Source of the DNA: Candidatus Roseilinea sp.
Lineage (GTDB): Bacteria; Chloroflexota; Anaerolineae; J036; Brachytrichaceae
Length of the DNA: 64,000 nucleotides
Direction: 5' to 3'
NCBI GenBank assembly: GCA_025998955.1
Contig: AP024676.1
Coordinates: forward strand, 930,001-994,000
Within the stretch, counting starts at the first letter, position 1. The number at the start of each line of letters is the position of its first letter. Of the stretch, positions 20,305 through 29,139 are shown one piece after another. The translations under genes and the position numbers were made by a program. The notes under the pieces are model-generated. The model had not been told where the DNA came from and ran no database searches. It saw only the letters and a program-made list of their open reading frames with translations.

Positions 20305-20727
20305 TCATCTCACATCTTGTACATTGTGCTGCTCACCGGCGCCGCTCAGCCACTCGATACACCGGCGCGCCCACACGAACGGCCGCTCCGTGCGGGCCCA
20401 CAGCAGGCTCATCACGCTCTTGATGACGTAGTTGTTGCTCACCCAGTTCCGCACGCGCGCCGAACTGCGGGCGAAGCAGAAGAGCGCGACCAGCGCAAAC
20501 GGCCATACCGGCATGACCGGCGTGATCGCACCGACGCCGGCCAGGCCCAGCGCGCCGAACCCGGCGAAGACCACCAGGGTGCGTTTGACAGGATGGGTGA
20601 CCGGCGCAATATGAATCGGCCGGTGGTTTGCCGGGTCGGTGTGGTGCTTGATCTCGCGCATCAACTCACCGAAGAGTCGTTCGATCGGGGGCTGGCCCAT
20701 CACGCTTCTCATTCGATCTTCACCCAT
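20305..20727 (-). CDS. DUF454 family membrane protein
   Basis: This 140-residue protein has two hydrophobic segments (about 48-68 and 70-87). Between and after them lies the block GVGAITPVMPVWPFALVALFCFARSSARVRNWV, which matches the DUF454 (YbaN-type) family of small inner-membrane proteins with unknown function. The N-terminal 45 residues and the C-terminal tail are basic and probably cytoplasmic. It follows the unknown gene at 20790 on the same strand with a 60-base gap. Confidence 0.75.
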   Translation of the reverse strand: MGEDRMRSVMGQPPIERLFGELMREIKHHTDPANHRPIHIAPVTHPVKRTLVVFAGFGALGLAGVGAITPVMPVWPFALVALFCFARSSARVRNWVSNNYVIKSVMSLLWARTERPFVWARRCIEWLSGAGEQHNVQDVR

Positions 20728-20789
20728 CCTCGTTCAATCATCTGCTCAGACGCATGAACGCTCGTTGAGACAACATTCGGCTGAGTAGC

Positions 20790-21449
20790 TCACCTTAGCA
20801 ACTCGGGATGAGAATCCGGTGAGAGCGGAAAGGCGCGCATGGCCATCCAACACTGCCCATCGCGGTAATCGTAGTACTTCGTGCGTAGTAACGTCAGGCG
20901 CGGTGTAGCAAGCCCGCCGACCAGCAGCGCGTTGTGCAGGCGGATCGAGCGATAGTAGTGCGGCGCCAGCTCGATGACCGCTGCCCCATGTCGCGGGCTG
21001 GTGCGCCAGTGCTCGATGCCTTCCATGCTGCGCATCATCACCAGGTTGGCCCAGTTGCCGTCGGGCAGCTCCATGGAGCTATAGCTGAGCAGGTAGGGTT
21101 GCGCGGTCAGCTCGCCGATGAGCGCGCTATCCACCTTGTCCATCTCTTGCACCAGCGATGGACTGAGGTCGGCGCGCTTTTGGCCACAGAAGCCGACCAC
21201 GGCCAGCGCACGCGCGGCCAGGAGCGTCGCTCGGTCGGTGACGATCATGCGGTGCTGGCGCCCATCCGGCTCGTGCAGATGGATGTGACCGCCGGCGGTT
21301 AATTCAGCATCGTCTCGAACGGCCTCGTGCAAACGCTTGCACATGTATTCCAGCGTCGCCAGGTCATGCCGACTGTGCTCGGGATCGCTGAACGAGCGAT
21401 CGGCTACGTGTTCGGTTGGGTCGAGGTGAACGAAGTGGTCGAGAGACAT
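20790..21449 (-). CDS. hypothetical protein
   Basis: I do not recognise this 219-residue protein. It is soluble-looking, with several His (HIHLHEPDGRQHRMIV), a motif GNWANLVMMRSMEGIEHWR that recalls small antibiotic-monooxygenase-type or heme-binding ferredoxin-like folds, and a C-terminal LRTKYYDYRDGQCWMAMRAF. It is transcribed away from the flavoprotein gene at 21511, with only about 60 bases between the two starts, so the two may share a control region. Confidence 0.65.
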   Translation of the reverse strand: MSLDHFVHLDPTEHVADRSFSDPEHSRHDLATLEYMCKRLHEAVRDDAELTAGGHIHLHEPDGRQHRMIVTDRATLLAARALAVVGFCGQKRADLSPSLVQEMDKVDSALIGELTAQPYLLSYSSMELPDGNWANLVMMRSMEGIEHWRTSPRHGAAVIELAPHYYRSIRLHNALLVGGLATPRLTLLRTKYYDYRDGQCWMAMRAFPLSPDSHPELLR

Positions 21450-21510
21450 AGCGCACTTTGGTTGTCAGAATGTTTTGACTGCTCCTCATGCTCGGAAAAT
21501 AATCCCGTGC

Positions 21511-24030
21511 ATGCGATACCCATCACCAGTGAGACTCGTCATCGTCGGCGCCGGCATCGCGGGCAGCAGCGCGGCATACCATCTCACGCGGCTCGGCTGG
21601 CGCGACATCCTAATTGTGGACAAAGGCGACCTTTTTGAAAACCCTGGTTCCACCTCGCATGCGCCTGGCGGCGTCGTCGGGCTGAGTCATTCCAAGCTGC
21701 TCACGCAGATGGCGCAGTACTCGAGCGATTTATATCGTAGCCTCAAGCCCTTCTCTGCGGATCGCAACAGCTATAACGCGGTCGGCGGCCTGGAGATTGC
21801 CATCTCGCAGCGCCGCCTGGACGACTTGAAGCGGTTGCACGCCGAGGGCAAGAGCTTCGGTGCGGAATCACATCTCCTCTCGCCGCGCGAGGCCGCCGAG
21901 CGACTGCCGCTGCTCGACCCGCAGCGCATCGCCGGCGCATTGTTCGTGCCCAAGAGTGCCATCATCGCCGGCACGCACGTGACCGGCGCGTTGCAACGCG
22001 ACGCTGCTGCGACCGGCGGCGCCACCTTCGTCGGTCATACCGAGGTGCTGGATATCGAGGTGAAAGCGGGGCGAGTCGTCGCCGTCCTCACCAACAATCC
22101 GGCGTTGCCGCGCATCGTGTGCGAGGCGGTGTTGCTGTGCACCAACATCTGGGGGCCGGTGCTGGGCGACAAGCTCGGCGTGCCGATTCCGCTGCTGGCC
22201 TTCGAGCATCAGTATGCCGTCACCTCGCCGATCCAAGCGCTGGCGCAGTTCGACCCGGCCAACAAAGACCACGAGATCGTCTTCCCTACGGCGCGCGAGC
22301 TGGACTCGGCGATCTACTTTCGCCAACACTGGAACTGCTATGGCGTGGGCAGCTATTGGCACACGCCGCGGCCGGTGCGCGCGCACGACGTCGGCGACAG
22401 CGCGCTGCGGCCGTTCACGCCGGAGGATTTCACGAACGCCTGGGCGCAGGTGACGACGCTGTTGCCGGCCTTGCGCGGTGCGCAGCGCTCGCGCGCGTTC
22501 AACGGTATGTTCGCCTTCCCGGTGGACGGCATGCCGATTCTGGGCGAGACGAACATCCGCGGCCTGTGGACGGCAGTCGGCTCGTGGATCACGCACGCTG
22601 GCGGGGTGGGCAAGTCCATCGCCGAGTGGATGACCTACGGCGAAGGCGCGACCGAATGGGACATGCGCCAGGTGCACGTGCATCGCTTCCATCGCTTCCA
22701 ATCCACGCGCGCCTACGTGCAGGTGATCTGCACCAAGAACTACGCCGAGCTGTATCACATCGTCCACCCGCGTCAGCCGCCTTCACAACCGCGCGACGTG
22801 CGGCTATCGCCATTCCATGCGCGCTGGCAGGCGCTGGGCGCGGTGTTCACGCCGTTCGCCGGCCTGGAGCTACCGAACTGGTGCGAAGAGAACGCGCGCT
22901 TGCTCGAGAAGTACGACGAGCGCATTCCACACCGCACCGGGTGGGCAGCGGAGCACTGGTCGCGCATTCAGGGCGCCGAGCACCTGGCTACGCGCGAGGG
23001 CGTGGCGCTCTTCGACCTGACCGGCCTCTCGATCTTCGAGGTGAGCGGCAAAGGCGCGCCGGCGTTCATGAACTGGCTGTGCAGCAACCAGATGGATGTG
23101 CCACCCGGCCGCGTGGTCTATACCTGCTGGCTCACGCCGGCGGGCGGTGTGCGACGCGATCTGACGGTCGTGCGTTTGCGCGAGGATTGCTTCTGGATGT
23201 TCGTCGGCGAGGGTACGCGTCCGCAGGATTGGGCCTGGGTGACGCGACAGTGGGAGCGCGCCTGCGACGCATCGGCAGACCTTGCCGCGGTCAGGCTGAG
23301 CGACCTATCGGACGACTACGCCGCGCTCGGCCTGTGGGGACCGAATGCGCGTCGGGTATTGCACAAGGTCACGCACGCCGATTTGAGCAACGCGGCCTTC
23401 CCATATTTCACCGGTCGCTGGGTCGAGATCGGCTACGCGCCGGTGCTGGCGCTGCGCGTGTCGTATGCTGGCGAACTGGGCTGGGAGCTACATATGCCGG
23501 TGGATCAAGCGCTGCAAGTATGGGATGCGCTGTGGGAGGCCGGCCAGGCCGAGGGCCTCATCGGCGCGGGCATGGGTGCATTCGACTCGCTACGGCTGGA
23601 GAAGGGCTACCGGCTGTGGGGCGCCGAGGTCTATACCGAGCACACGCCATACGAAGCTGGTCTGGGCTGGACGGTGAAGCTGGACAAGCCGGCGTTCGTC
23701 GGTCGCGAGGCCTGCTTGAAGTTCAAGGCGAACGGCGCGCCGCGCCGGAAGCTGTGCTGCTTGACGCTGGATGATCCATCGGCAGCGGTGATGGGCATGG
23801 AGCCGATCTTCCTCTCGCCGTCGGTGAGCGGCGACGGTAGTGCCGCCGGCCACGTGACCAGCGCCAACTATGGCTACAGCGTAGGCCGCTATATCGCCTA
23901 CGGCTATTTGCCGGCGACGCATGCCACGGTTGGCACCAAGGTCGAGATCGAATACTTCGGCGAGCGGCTGCCGGCGACGGTGAGCGACGATCCCCAATTC
24001 GACCCAACGATGTCACGGCTGAAGGCGTGA
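21511..24030 (+). CDS. FAD-dependent oxidoreductase with GcvT domain (sarcosine/dimethylglycine dehydrogenase-like)
   Basis: The 839-residue protein joins an N-terminal D-amino-acid-oxidase-type FAD domain (RLVIVGAGIAGSSAAYHL, residues about 6-23; SHAPGGVVGLSHS, the region that holds covalent FAD in relatives) to a C-terminal GcvT-like folate domain (AGELGWELHMPVDQAL, GLGWTVKLDKPAFVGREA, GYSVGRYIAYGYLP). This architecture is that of dimethylglycine and sarcosine dehydrogenases, which oxidise N-methyl groups and pass the carbon to tetrahydrofolate. I chose ATG 21511; a TTG 36 bases upstream is possible. It lies ahead of the GntR-controlled cluster but ends about 215 bases before the regulator, so co-regulation is uncertain. 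Confidence 0.88.
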   Translation: MRYPSPVRLVIVGAGIAGSSAAYHLTRLGWRDILIVDKGDLFENPGSTSHAPGGVVGLSHSKLLTQMAQYSSDLYRSLKPFSADRNSYNAVGGLEIAISQRRLDDLKRLHAEGKSFGAESHLLSPREAAERLPLLDPQRIAGALFVPKSAIIAGTHVTGALQRDAAATGGATFVGHTEVLDIEVKAGRVVAVLTNNPALPRIVCEAVLLCTNIWGPVLGDKLGVPIPLLAFEHQYAVTSPIQALAQFDPANKDHEIVFPTARELDSAIYFRQHWNCYGVGSYWHTPRPVRAHDVGDSALRPFTPEDFTNAWAQVTTLLPALRGAQRSRAFNGMFAFPVDGMPILGETNIRGLWTAVGSWITHAGGVGKSIAEWMTYGEGATEWDMRQVHVHRFHRFQSTRAYVQVICTKNYAELYHIVHPRQPPSQPRDVRLSPFHARWQALGAVFTPFAGLELPNWCEENARLLEKYDERIPHRTGWAAEHWSRIQGAEHLATREGVALFDLTGLSIFEVSGKGAPAFMNWLCSNQMDVPPGRVVYTCWLTPAGGVRRDLTVVRLREDCFWMFVGEGTRPQDWAWVTRQWERACDASADLAAVRLSDLSDDYAALGLWGPNARRVLHKVTHADLSNAAFPYFTGRWVEIGYAPVLALRVSYAGELGWELHMPVDQALQVWDALWEAGQAEGLIGAGMGAFDSLRLEKGYRLWGAEVYTEHTPYEAGLGWTVKLDKPAFVGREACLKFKANGAPRRKLCCLTLDDPSAAVMGMEPIFLSPSVSGDGSAAGHVTSANYGYSVGRYIAYGYLPATHATVGTKVEIEYFGERLPATVSDDPQFDPTMSRLKA

Positions 24031-24191
24031 GGGGTGCCTCCGCGGATAGAGGCAAAAACGTTGCACGGTGGGGCGCGGACTCTGTTCCGCGCCTACGGTG
24101 TATCGGCAACCGCGCATTACGGACTGGTGCTCCCAATTAGGATGGAGCGCGCCCGACCCGATGCCTGCGTTTTGTCCCTCTTTTAAAGTGC

Positions 24192-24220
24192 TTGACAGCC
24201 CTGGTTCATCATTGTAGCAT
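24192..24220 (+). promoter_or_regulatory. sigma-70-type promoter of the GntR gene
   Basis: TTGACA (24192-24197) and TAGCAT (24215-24220) are separated by exactly 17 bases. This is the clearest promoter in the window and lies just before the regulator gene. Confidence 0.7.
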
Positions 24221-24230
24221 TGTCATGACA
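24221..24230 (+). promoter_or_regulatory. palindromic operator candidate, TGTCATGACA
   Basis: A perfect 10-bp palindrome sits directly after the -10 box, at the expected transcription start. GntR-family regulators bind short palindromes of this kind, so the regulator probably controls itself and, by position, the genes that follow. Confidence 0.55.
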
Positions 24231-24245
24231 TTACAACAAAGTGAC

Positions 24246-24971
24246 ATGGTGATTGACCGTAACTCTCCCGTGCCGCTCTACTACCAGCTCAAGCAGCAGA
24301 TGCTGGAGAAGATCGAGAAGGGCGAATGGAAGCCCGGCGACAGCGTGCCCACGGAACAGGAGCTGCAGCAGAGCTATAACCTCAGCCGGACGACGGTGCG
24401 CCAGGCGCTGGCCGAAATGGTGATGGAAGGCCGGCTCACACGCCAGCGTGGGCGCGGCACCTACGTCGCCCAGCCTAAGTTCCAGCATGATCCACTGCGC
24501 CATCGCACTATTGAGCGCTATCTGATGGAGCAAGGGTTGACACCTGGGCTCAAGGTGCTGGACGAATGCCGGATCGTTGCCCCAGCCGAAGTCGCCGCTC
24601 GGCTGCGTTTGCCGCATGGCGGGCGCGTCTATTGCTTACATCGGCTGCGGCTGGCGGACGACGAGCCGATCGGCTACCTCGTCTCCTACGTGCCTGAGGC
24701 GTTGGCCGAGGGCATTGACCGCGACGCGCTGGACAAAGGCGGCTCGACCGACTACCTCAAACGCCTGCCACAGATGAACGGTCACTGCGTCGAGCGATCT
24801 ATTGAGGCCGTGGCCGCCGGCCAGCCGGAGGCGAAACTGCTGCGCGTCAAGCGCGGCGCGCCGATGCTTGCTATCGAGCGCTTGATCGTAGCCCGCGACG
24901 GCGCACCCATCGAGTTTCTCAAGGCGCTCTATCGCGGCGACCGGATGAAATACCAAATTACATGCTCGTGA
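24246..24971 (+). CDS. GntR family transcriptional regulator (HutC/UTRA type)
   Basis: The protein has a winged-helix N-terminus (VPLYYQLKQQMLEKIEKGEWKPGDSVPTEQEL, then LSRTTVRQALAEMVMEGRL and GRGTYV) and a C-terminal UTRA ligand domain (about residues 85-240, ending EFLKALYRGDRMKYQI). HutC-type regulators sense small molecules and usually act as repressors. I chose ATG 24246 (MVIDRNSPVPLYYQL), the typical family start; ATG 24225 lies inside the operator palindrome and would give a nearly leaderless message. It is the first gene before the long catabolic run, so it is the likely local regulator. Confidence 0.88.
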   Translation: MVIDRNSPVPLYYQLKQQMLEKIEKGEWKPGDSVPTEQELQQSYNLSRTTVRQALAEMVMEGRLTRQRGRGTYVAQPKFQHDPLRHRTIERYLMEQGLTPGLKVLDECRIVAPAEVAARLRLPHGGRVYCLHRLRLADDEPIGYLVSYVPEALAEGIDRDALDKGGSTDYLKRLPQMNGHCVERSIEAVAAGQPEAKLLRVKRGAPMLAIERLIVARDGAPIEFLKALYRGDRMKYQITCS

Positions 24972-24993
24972 GCAGAAGACGCAAGACGTAAGG
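24972..24993. repeat. 7-bp repeat, AAGACGC type
   Basis: AGAAGACGCAAGACGTAAGG fills the gap between the regulator stop and the next start. AAGACGC / AAGACGT repeat at 7-base spacing and the last unit also supplies an AAGG ribosome site. Confidence 0.6.
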
Positions 24994-24996
24994 AAG

Positions 24997-25437
24997 ATGC
25001 GCGACTACGGCATCCCCATGCTCAAGCCCTACCAGTGCTTCATGGGTCGCTGGGAGGGATTGTGCAAGACTTTTGGCCCAGACGGTGTGTTCATCGAGTC
25101 CACCGCCGTGCACATGGACGTGTACTGGATTGCCGAGGACATATGGCACCTGCACGAGGACTTCGAGAACCTCTACGGCGTCGGCCGGCAGGTGTTCGAT
25201 AGCGACTTTCGCGTGGTGGGCAAGAACTGCTATGCGGAGAACGAGTTGATCAAAGTCGTCGGCACCGAGATCACCCCCTACAACTACAACTTCATCATTG
25301 ATAGCGCCGTCACGCAGTCTATCGTCTTCAACAATCACTACTTCCTCGACCCTAACACGCGCCGGATCATGACGCACAAGATGCGCGACGGCAAGACGAC
25401 CGTCTTTCAGATTCAGGACTTCGTGAGAGTAGGGTGA
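24997..25437 (+). CDS. single-domain calycin-like protein, function unknown
   Basis: I do not recognise a named family for this 146-residue protein. It starts with a lipocalin-like pattern, FMGRWEGLCKTFGPDGVFIESTAVHMDVYW, followed by alternating hydrophobic strands (NYNFIIDSAVTQSIVFNNHYF) and no helix-rich part. The W-x-G...G-x-F...strand start is shared with the larger proteins at 26339, 27224 and 32007 in the same run, so I treat it as a member of one paralogous beta-barrel group. Such barrels often bind hydrophobic or tetrapyrrole ligands. Start ATG 24997 has AAGG close by; ATG 25018 is an alternative. Confidence 0.65.
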   Translation: MRDYGIPMLKPYQCFMGRWEGLCKTFGPDGVFIESTAVHMDVYWIAEDIWHLHEDFENLYGVGRQVFDSDFRVVGKNCYAENELIKVVGTEITPYNYNFIIDSAVTQSIVFNNHYFLDPNTRRIMTHKMRDGKTTVFQIQDFVRVG

Positions 25438-25463
25438 CGCAAGACCCAAGACGCAAGACGCAC
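25437..25463. repeat. 7-bp repeat, AAGACGC type
   Basis: Four units at 7-base spacing (ACGCAAG, ACCCAAG, ACGCAAG, ACGC) fill the 28-base gap between two genes of the same run. Confidence 0.65.
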
Positions 25464-25465
25464 CG

Positions 25466-26278
25466 ATGATCGTCCAATCCGCTCCCCCCGGCTCGCCGCA
25501 CTTCGTGATCACGCAGGTGGATCACGCCCGCTTCAGCGGCCAGTTTGCGCGCGCCTTCGGCAACCGGCGATTCGTCTCCCCACACCCGCACGAGCTGATG
25601 GCCTACGTGACGGCGCACCACGACGAAGGTTGGGCCGCGGTGGACGCTGCGCCGAAGCACGACCCGCGCACCGGCCTGCCCTATCACCTCACCCAGACGC
25701 CGATGCCCGATCTGCTGCGCACCGGCGCCGGCTCGCCCGACTTCAACCAGCGTCGCCATCCGTTCTGCGGGCTGCTCTCCTCGATGCACACCTACGGCCT
25801 ATATCACGGCCGCTATGGCTTGAGCGACAAGATCGTCATCAACATGGTGCCGACGGAATATCGGGCCGACGCGCAGCGCATGTTGCAGGGTGAACTCGCG
25901 CGTCAAGCAGCGTTGAAGGAGCAACTTCGCAGTCACCCTGAAACAGCGGAATGGGCGAGCGATGCGTTCCTGTTCCATCGCTACAAGTTGTTGCAATTCT
26001 TCGATATGCTCGCCCTCTACTTCAACACTACGCATCCTTCTCAGCGCGCGCCGACGACGCTGACGCACGTGCCGGCCTCGCCCGACGAAGACGTTTCGAT
26101 CACGATCACACCGGCCGGCGATGCATATGTCCTCTCGCCCTATCCGTTCGCCGAGAGCGGCATGACTTTCTGGTGCGAAGGACGCTATCTGCTGCCGCGC
26201 GCCGAGGAGACCGACTGGGGCGCCGTGATGCGCCAGACGCCCTGCGAACGCGAAACGGTGACGCTGATCGCAGGATAA
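25466..26278 (+). CDS. DUF3891 family protein
   Basis: This 270-residue protein matches DUF3891, a helical HD-like family of unknown function. The N-terminal part has ITQVDHARFSGQFARAFG and YVTAHHDEGWAAVDAAPKHDPRTGLPY. The paired His residues and HHDEGW recall metal-binding HD-domain phosphohydrolases, although activity is unproven. The C-terminal 80 residues form a beta-rich tail. It is the third gene after the regulator and is separated from both neighbours only by 7-bp repeats, which suggests one transcript. Confidence 0.72.
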   Translation: MIVQSAPPGSPHFVITQVDHARFSGQFARAFGNRRFVSPHPHELMAYVTAHHDEGWAAVDAAPKHDPRTGLPYHLTQTPMPDLLRTGAGSPDFNQRRHPFCGLLSSMHTYGLYHGRYGLSDKIVINMVPTEYRADAQRMLQGELARQAALKEQLRSHPETAEWASDAFLFHRYKLLQFFDMLALYFNTTHPSQRAPTTLTHVPASPDEDVSITITPAGDAYVLSPYPFAESGMTFWCEGRYLLPRAEETDWGAVMRQTPCERETVTLIAG

Positions 26279-26338
26279 ACACAAGACGCAAGACGTAAAA
26301 CGTAAAACCTGCAACTTCCAACCTGACACCTGAAACCG
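26278..26338. repeat. 7-bp repeat array before a calycin-like gene
   Basis: ACACAAGACGCAAGACGTAA is followed by AAACGTAAAACCTGCAAC and CCAACCTGACACCTGAAAC: two sets of short tandem words in one 60-base gap. The first set is the AAGACGC family. Confidence 0.6.
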
Positions 26339-27220
26339 ATGACTCATGCGCTCTTCGGCCAATGGATCGGCAACGCCGAGGTCTTTGCCGGTGATGGCCA
26401 CTTCGTCGGCAACGGCATGGATGTGCGCCACGTGCAGCGGGTGGACGATTGCCACACGCGCATTGACGTCTCGTTCATCGGCCCGTTCAAAGTCAGCGGT
26501 CACTACTTCATCCACGATTGCGGCGACCATCGCATCTACGAAGGACCGGTCAACGTCGGCTATGCGGAGGCGTTGTGCGACGGCGTGGTGGACGCCAACG
26601 CTTACTGGCCGGCGCTCGGACTGAGCCAGCGCTTCTTGCTCGCCGTGCTGCCCGACGGCGACACGCAAGCTTCGCTGGCCTTGATGTCGCGCGGTGACCA
26701 ACTGGTCTATGTGGTCGTCGGCCAGAACCGGCGCGTCACCGGCGAAGCCTCGCTGCCGGAGCTGGTGTGCGGCACATCGCTCGACCTGGCCAACGACCCG
26801 ACCGCCGGCCGCGCAGTGATGTTGCTGCATCGCGAAGGCACCTGGCATGGGGAGCTGGTTGCGCTCGACGCTCGACGCCGGCCCATCGGTCAAGCGCCGT
26901 ATTCCGAGACGCTGCTACCCGGCAATCGCGTCATGCGCGAGGGCGGGCACTTCGACCCGGCGCGCCGCGCGTTCTGCTTCAAGACCAACGGCTGGCAGGC
27001 TTGGACCATGCCCGACTGCGAGATTGCCGGGAGTTGCGGCCTGGCCGGCGGGCGCGCCTCGCACGGCCACTTTCACCATCTCCCCGTGCGGTTGCGCGTC
27101 TGGCGCCGTGAAATCGCCACGCTGGACGGGGCGCGCAAAGTGCTGGTGCAGCATTGGTATCGCGGCGGCGAGCGCATCGGCAGCGAGTTCGGCGTGCTTG
27201 CCTTTAGCCCCGGAGGATGA
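26339..27220 (+). CDS. calycin-like two-domain protein, function unknown
   Basis: This 293-residue protein has no clear named family. The first half starts LFGQWIGNAEVFAGDGHFVG and contains HRIYEGPVNVGYAEALCDG; the second half restarts with GTWHGELVALDARRRPIG. This points to two lipocalin-like barrels in tandem. The motif [YF]xGPDxxG (here degenerate) is shared with the genes at 27224 and 32007. There is no signal peptide or membrane segment. It probably binds a small molecule handled by the neighbouring oxygenase-type proteins. The stop is 3 bases before the next start. Confidence 0.65.
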   Translation: MTHALFGQWIGNAEVFAGDGHFVGNGMDVRHVQRVDDCHTRIDVSFIGPFKVSGHYFIHDCGDHRIYEGPVNVGYAEALCDGVVDANAYWPALGLSQRFLLAVLPDGDTQASLALMSRGDQLVYVVVGQNRRVTGEASLPELVCGTSLDLANDPTAGRAVMLLHREGTWHGELVALDARRRPIGQAPYSETLLPGNRVMREGGHFDPARRAFCFKTNGWQAWTMPDCEIAGSCGLAGGRASHGHFHHLPVRLRVWRREIATLDGARKVLVQHWYRGGERIGSEFGVLAFSPGG

Positions 27221-27223
27221 GCC

Positions 27224-28072
27224 ATGGCGGGTGATGCTTTTCTCGGCCGTTGGCTGGTGAGCGAATACGTCTTCGACGATTCGGGCGCGTTCGTTGGCGT
27301 CAACCGCCAGCAGCGCATCCTGGAGCGTTTGGATAACGGGCGCATTCGCGTTACCCAGCGCTGCCGGCCTGACGCATCGCTATCCCATCATGCGATGGCC
27401 GCGTTCGCCGGTGAATGGGTCTTCGAGCTGGCCGTCGAAGGCCGGACGCGCCGATATCTCGGGCCGGACGTGCTGGGCAGTGCGATGGGCTGGGGCGAGG
27501 GCGCCACGACCGGCCGAGGCGTTTGGCCGCGCTTCGGCCACAACTTCGTCTCGTGGTCGGTGATGGCCGCGCCGCAGCGCCAGTTGACCGGCGGGCGGTT
27601 CTTCGACGCCGGCGCATGTGTAGCGCACATCATCGGCGTCGGTCAAACCGTTGCGCCCGAAGACAACGCCGAACTTTATCCATCGCTCGACCTGGCCGCG
27701 CGTCCGGAGACGCTGGCGCGCGAGTGGCGCGGCGTCAGGGCGCGCTTCGATGCGGCCGGCGAGTGCCTGGGCGAGGAACCGATGGCGCGCAGCCATCACC
27801 CGTCCGGCTGGCGCGAGGGCGAGTGGCCGCTGACGTGGGCGGCCCAAGGCGCTCGCCTGAGCGTCGTCAGCGCCGGACTCAGCGCCGTCGGTCGGCGCGT
27901 CGGGCCGGCGCTTGAGATCGAGGGCGCGCTGGCCGATGGCGCGCATATCTCGATGCTCGAAGTGTTAGACGCCGCGACGCGCACGTTGGTGGGCATCCAT
28001 CGCGTGTTTGAAGCCGAACGCTTGCAGCGCGTGGCAGTCATTCGGCTGGGCGCTGTCTTGAAGAAGGAGTGA
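27224..28072 (+). CDS. calycin-like two-domain protein, function unknown
   Basis: A paralogue of the preceding gene (282 residues). It starts FLGRWLVSEYVFDDSGAFVGVNRQQRILERL and has the family motif RRYLGPDVLGSAMGWGEG near residue 80. A second barrel-like half begins at LAREWRGVRARFDAAGECLG. The ribosome site GGAGGATG lies just upstream of ATG 27224. It ends with an AAGGAG that serves the next gene, whose ATG follows the stop by one base, so translation is coupled with the Rieske-like protein. I infer that it handles the same ligand; no catalytic motif is seen. Confidence 0.65.
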   Translation: MAGDAFLGRWLVSEYVFDDSGAFVGVNRQQRILERLDNGRIRVTQRCRPDASLSHHAMAAFAGEWVFELAVEGRTRRYLGPDVLGSAMGWGEGATTGRGVWPRFGHNFVSWSVMAAPQRQLTGGRFFDAGACVAHIIGVGQTVAPEDNAELYPSLDLAARPETLAREWRGVRARFDAAGECLGEEPMARSHHPSGWREGEWPLTWAAQGARLSVVSAGLSAVGRRVGPALEIEGALADGAHISMLEVLDAATRTLVGIHRVFEAERLQRVAVIRLGAVLKKE

Positions 28073-28073
28073 C

Positions 28074-29132
28074 ATGCTGAGGAATTTCTGGTGGCCAATC
28101 GAGTTCAGCGAGGTCATCACGCGCGCGCCGCGCAAGTTGCGCGTGATGGGCAAGGAGTTCTGGGCCTATCGCCAGGCGAACGGACAGGGCGTCATCATGC
28201 GCGACCTGGACATGGGCACGCGCCGGCCGTTGGGCCATGTGCGCGTCGAGGGCGATACCCTGATCGCCGAGGATGGTCGGCGATACGCACCGGACGGCTC
28301 GGCCGGGCAGACCTATGCGCTGGCCTATCCAACGCAGGATCGCTACGGCTGGTTCTTCGCCTTCTTCGGCGATCTACCGGACTCCGAACGCATTCCCATC
28401 CCCAACTTGCCTTACATCGAAGATACGGCGACCTTCAAGGTCGTCCACGGCAACTTCGAGTGGAACGTGCACTACGCTCGCGCGCTGGAGAACGGCGTGG
28501 ACGCCGCGCACACGCCATTTGTGCATGGCGGTTCGTTCGGCAATCCCGATGAGCCGCAGATCGAGGATTACGACGTCGAGTCCACCGAGACCAGCGCGAT
28601 GGCCACGATTCACCTGAAGCCGACGCCGGCCAAGGGCCTGTGGAGCCGCATCTACAGCAGCAAAAAGCGCGACACGGTGGTGAAAACCGTCGTCGGCTGG
28701 TGGATGCCCAACATTTCCATCCTCGAAGTGCACCTGCCCTTCGGCACGCTGATGATCTACAACGCGCATGTGCCGGTGGACGACACGAAGACGGTGAGCA
28801 AATACATCGGCCTGCGCACCTTCTTCAAGGGCAGTTGGGCCGATGGCAACATGCACAAGCGCGTGATCAAGATCTTCAAGCAGGATCAGAGGGTGGTGGA
28901 GGCGCAGCGCCCGGAGATTTTGCCCTACGACTTGAGCGCCGAGTTGCACGTGCGCAGCGACGCCATCCAGATCGCCTTTCGCAAGACCCGCCAGCGTTTC
29001 TTCGACCGAGGCTGGGGGCTATATCCGCGCGGCAAGCCGCAGGACGACATCGAGATCCCTTCACCGTATCGGCCCACGTTGTCCCAGGCCGGCGAGCGCG
29101 ATGCCGAGCGCCGAGTGAGCATTGCCGCCTGA
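28074..29132 (+). CDS. Rieske oxygenase-like protein without the Rieske cluster site
   Basis: This 352-residue protein has the two-domain layout of Rieske non-heme iron oxygenases (N-terminus NFWWPIEFSE). The catalytic domain keeps the mononuclear iron motif N-x2-D-x2-H-x4-H (Asn140, bridging Asp143, His146, His151) and the late ligand Asp271 in KQDQRVVEAQRPE. The N-terminal half has lost the [2Fe-2S] ligands: where the partner at 30124 has Cys46, His48, Cys65 and His68, this protein has Asp46, Gly48, Ala65 and Gly68. It therefore cannot bind a Rieske cluster and must receive electrons from elsewhere. The second protein, with the opposite defect, is two genes downstream. No membrane anchor is seen. 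Substrate unknown. Confidence 0.88.
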   Translation: MLRNFWWPIEFSEVITRAPRKLRVMGKEFWAYRQANGQGVIMRDLDMGTRRPLGHVRVEGDTLIAEDGRRYAPDGSAGQTYALAYPTQDRYGWFFAFFGDLPDSERIPIPNLPYIEDTATFKVVHGNFEWNVHYARALENGVDAAHTPFVHGGSFGNPDEPQIEDYDVESTETSAMATIHLKPTPAKGLWSRIYSSKKRDTVVKTVVGWWMPNISILEVHLPFGTLMIYNAHVPVDDTKTVSKYIGLRTFFKGSWADGNMHKRVIKIFKQDQRVVEAQRPEILPYDLSAELHVRSDAIQIAFRKTRQRFFDRGWGLYPRGKPQDDIEIPSPYRPTLSQAGERDAERRVSIAA

Positions 29133-29139
29133 ATCCCTG

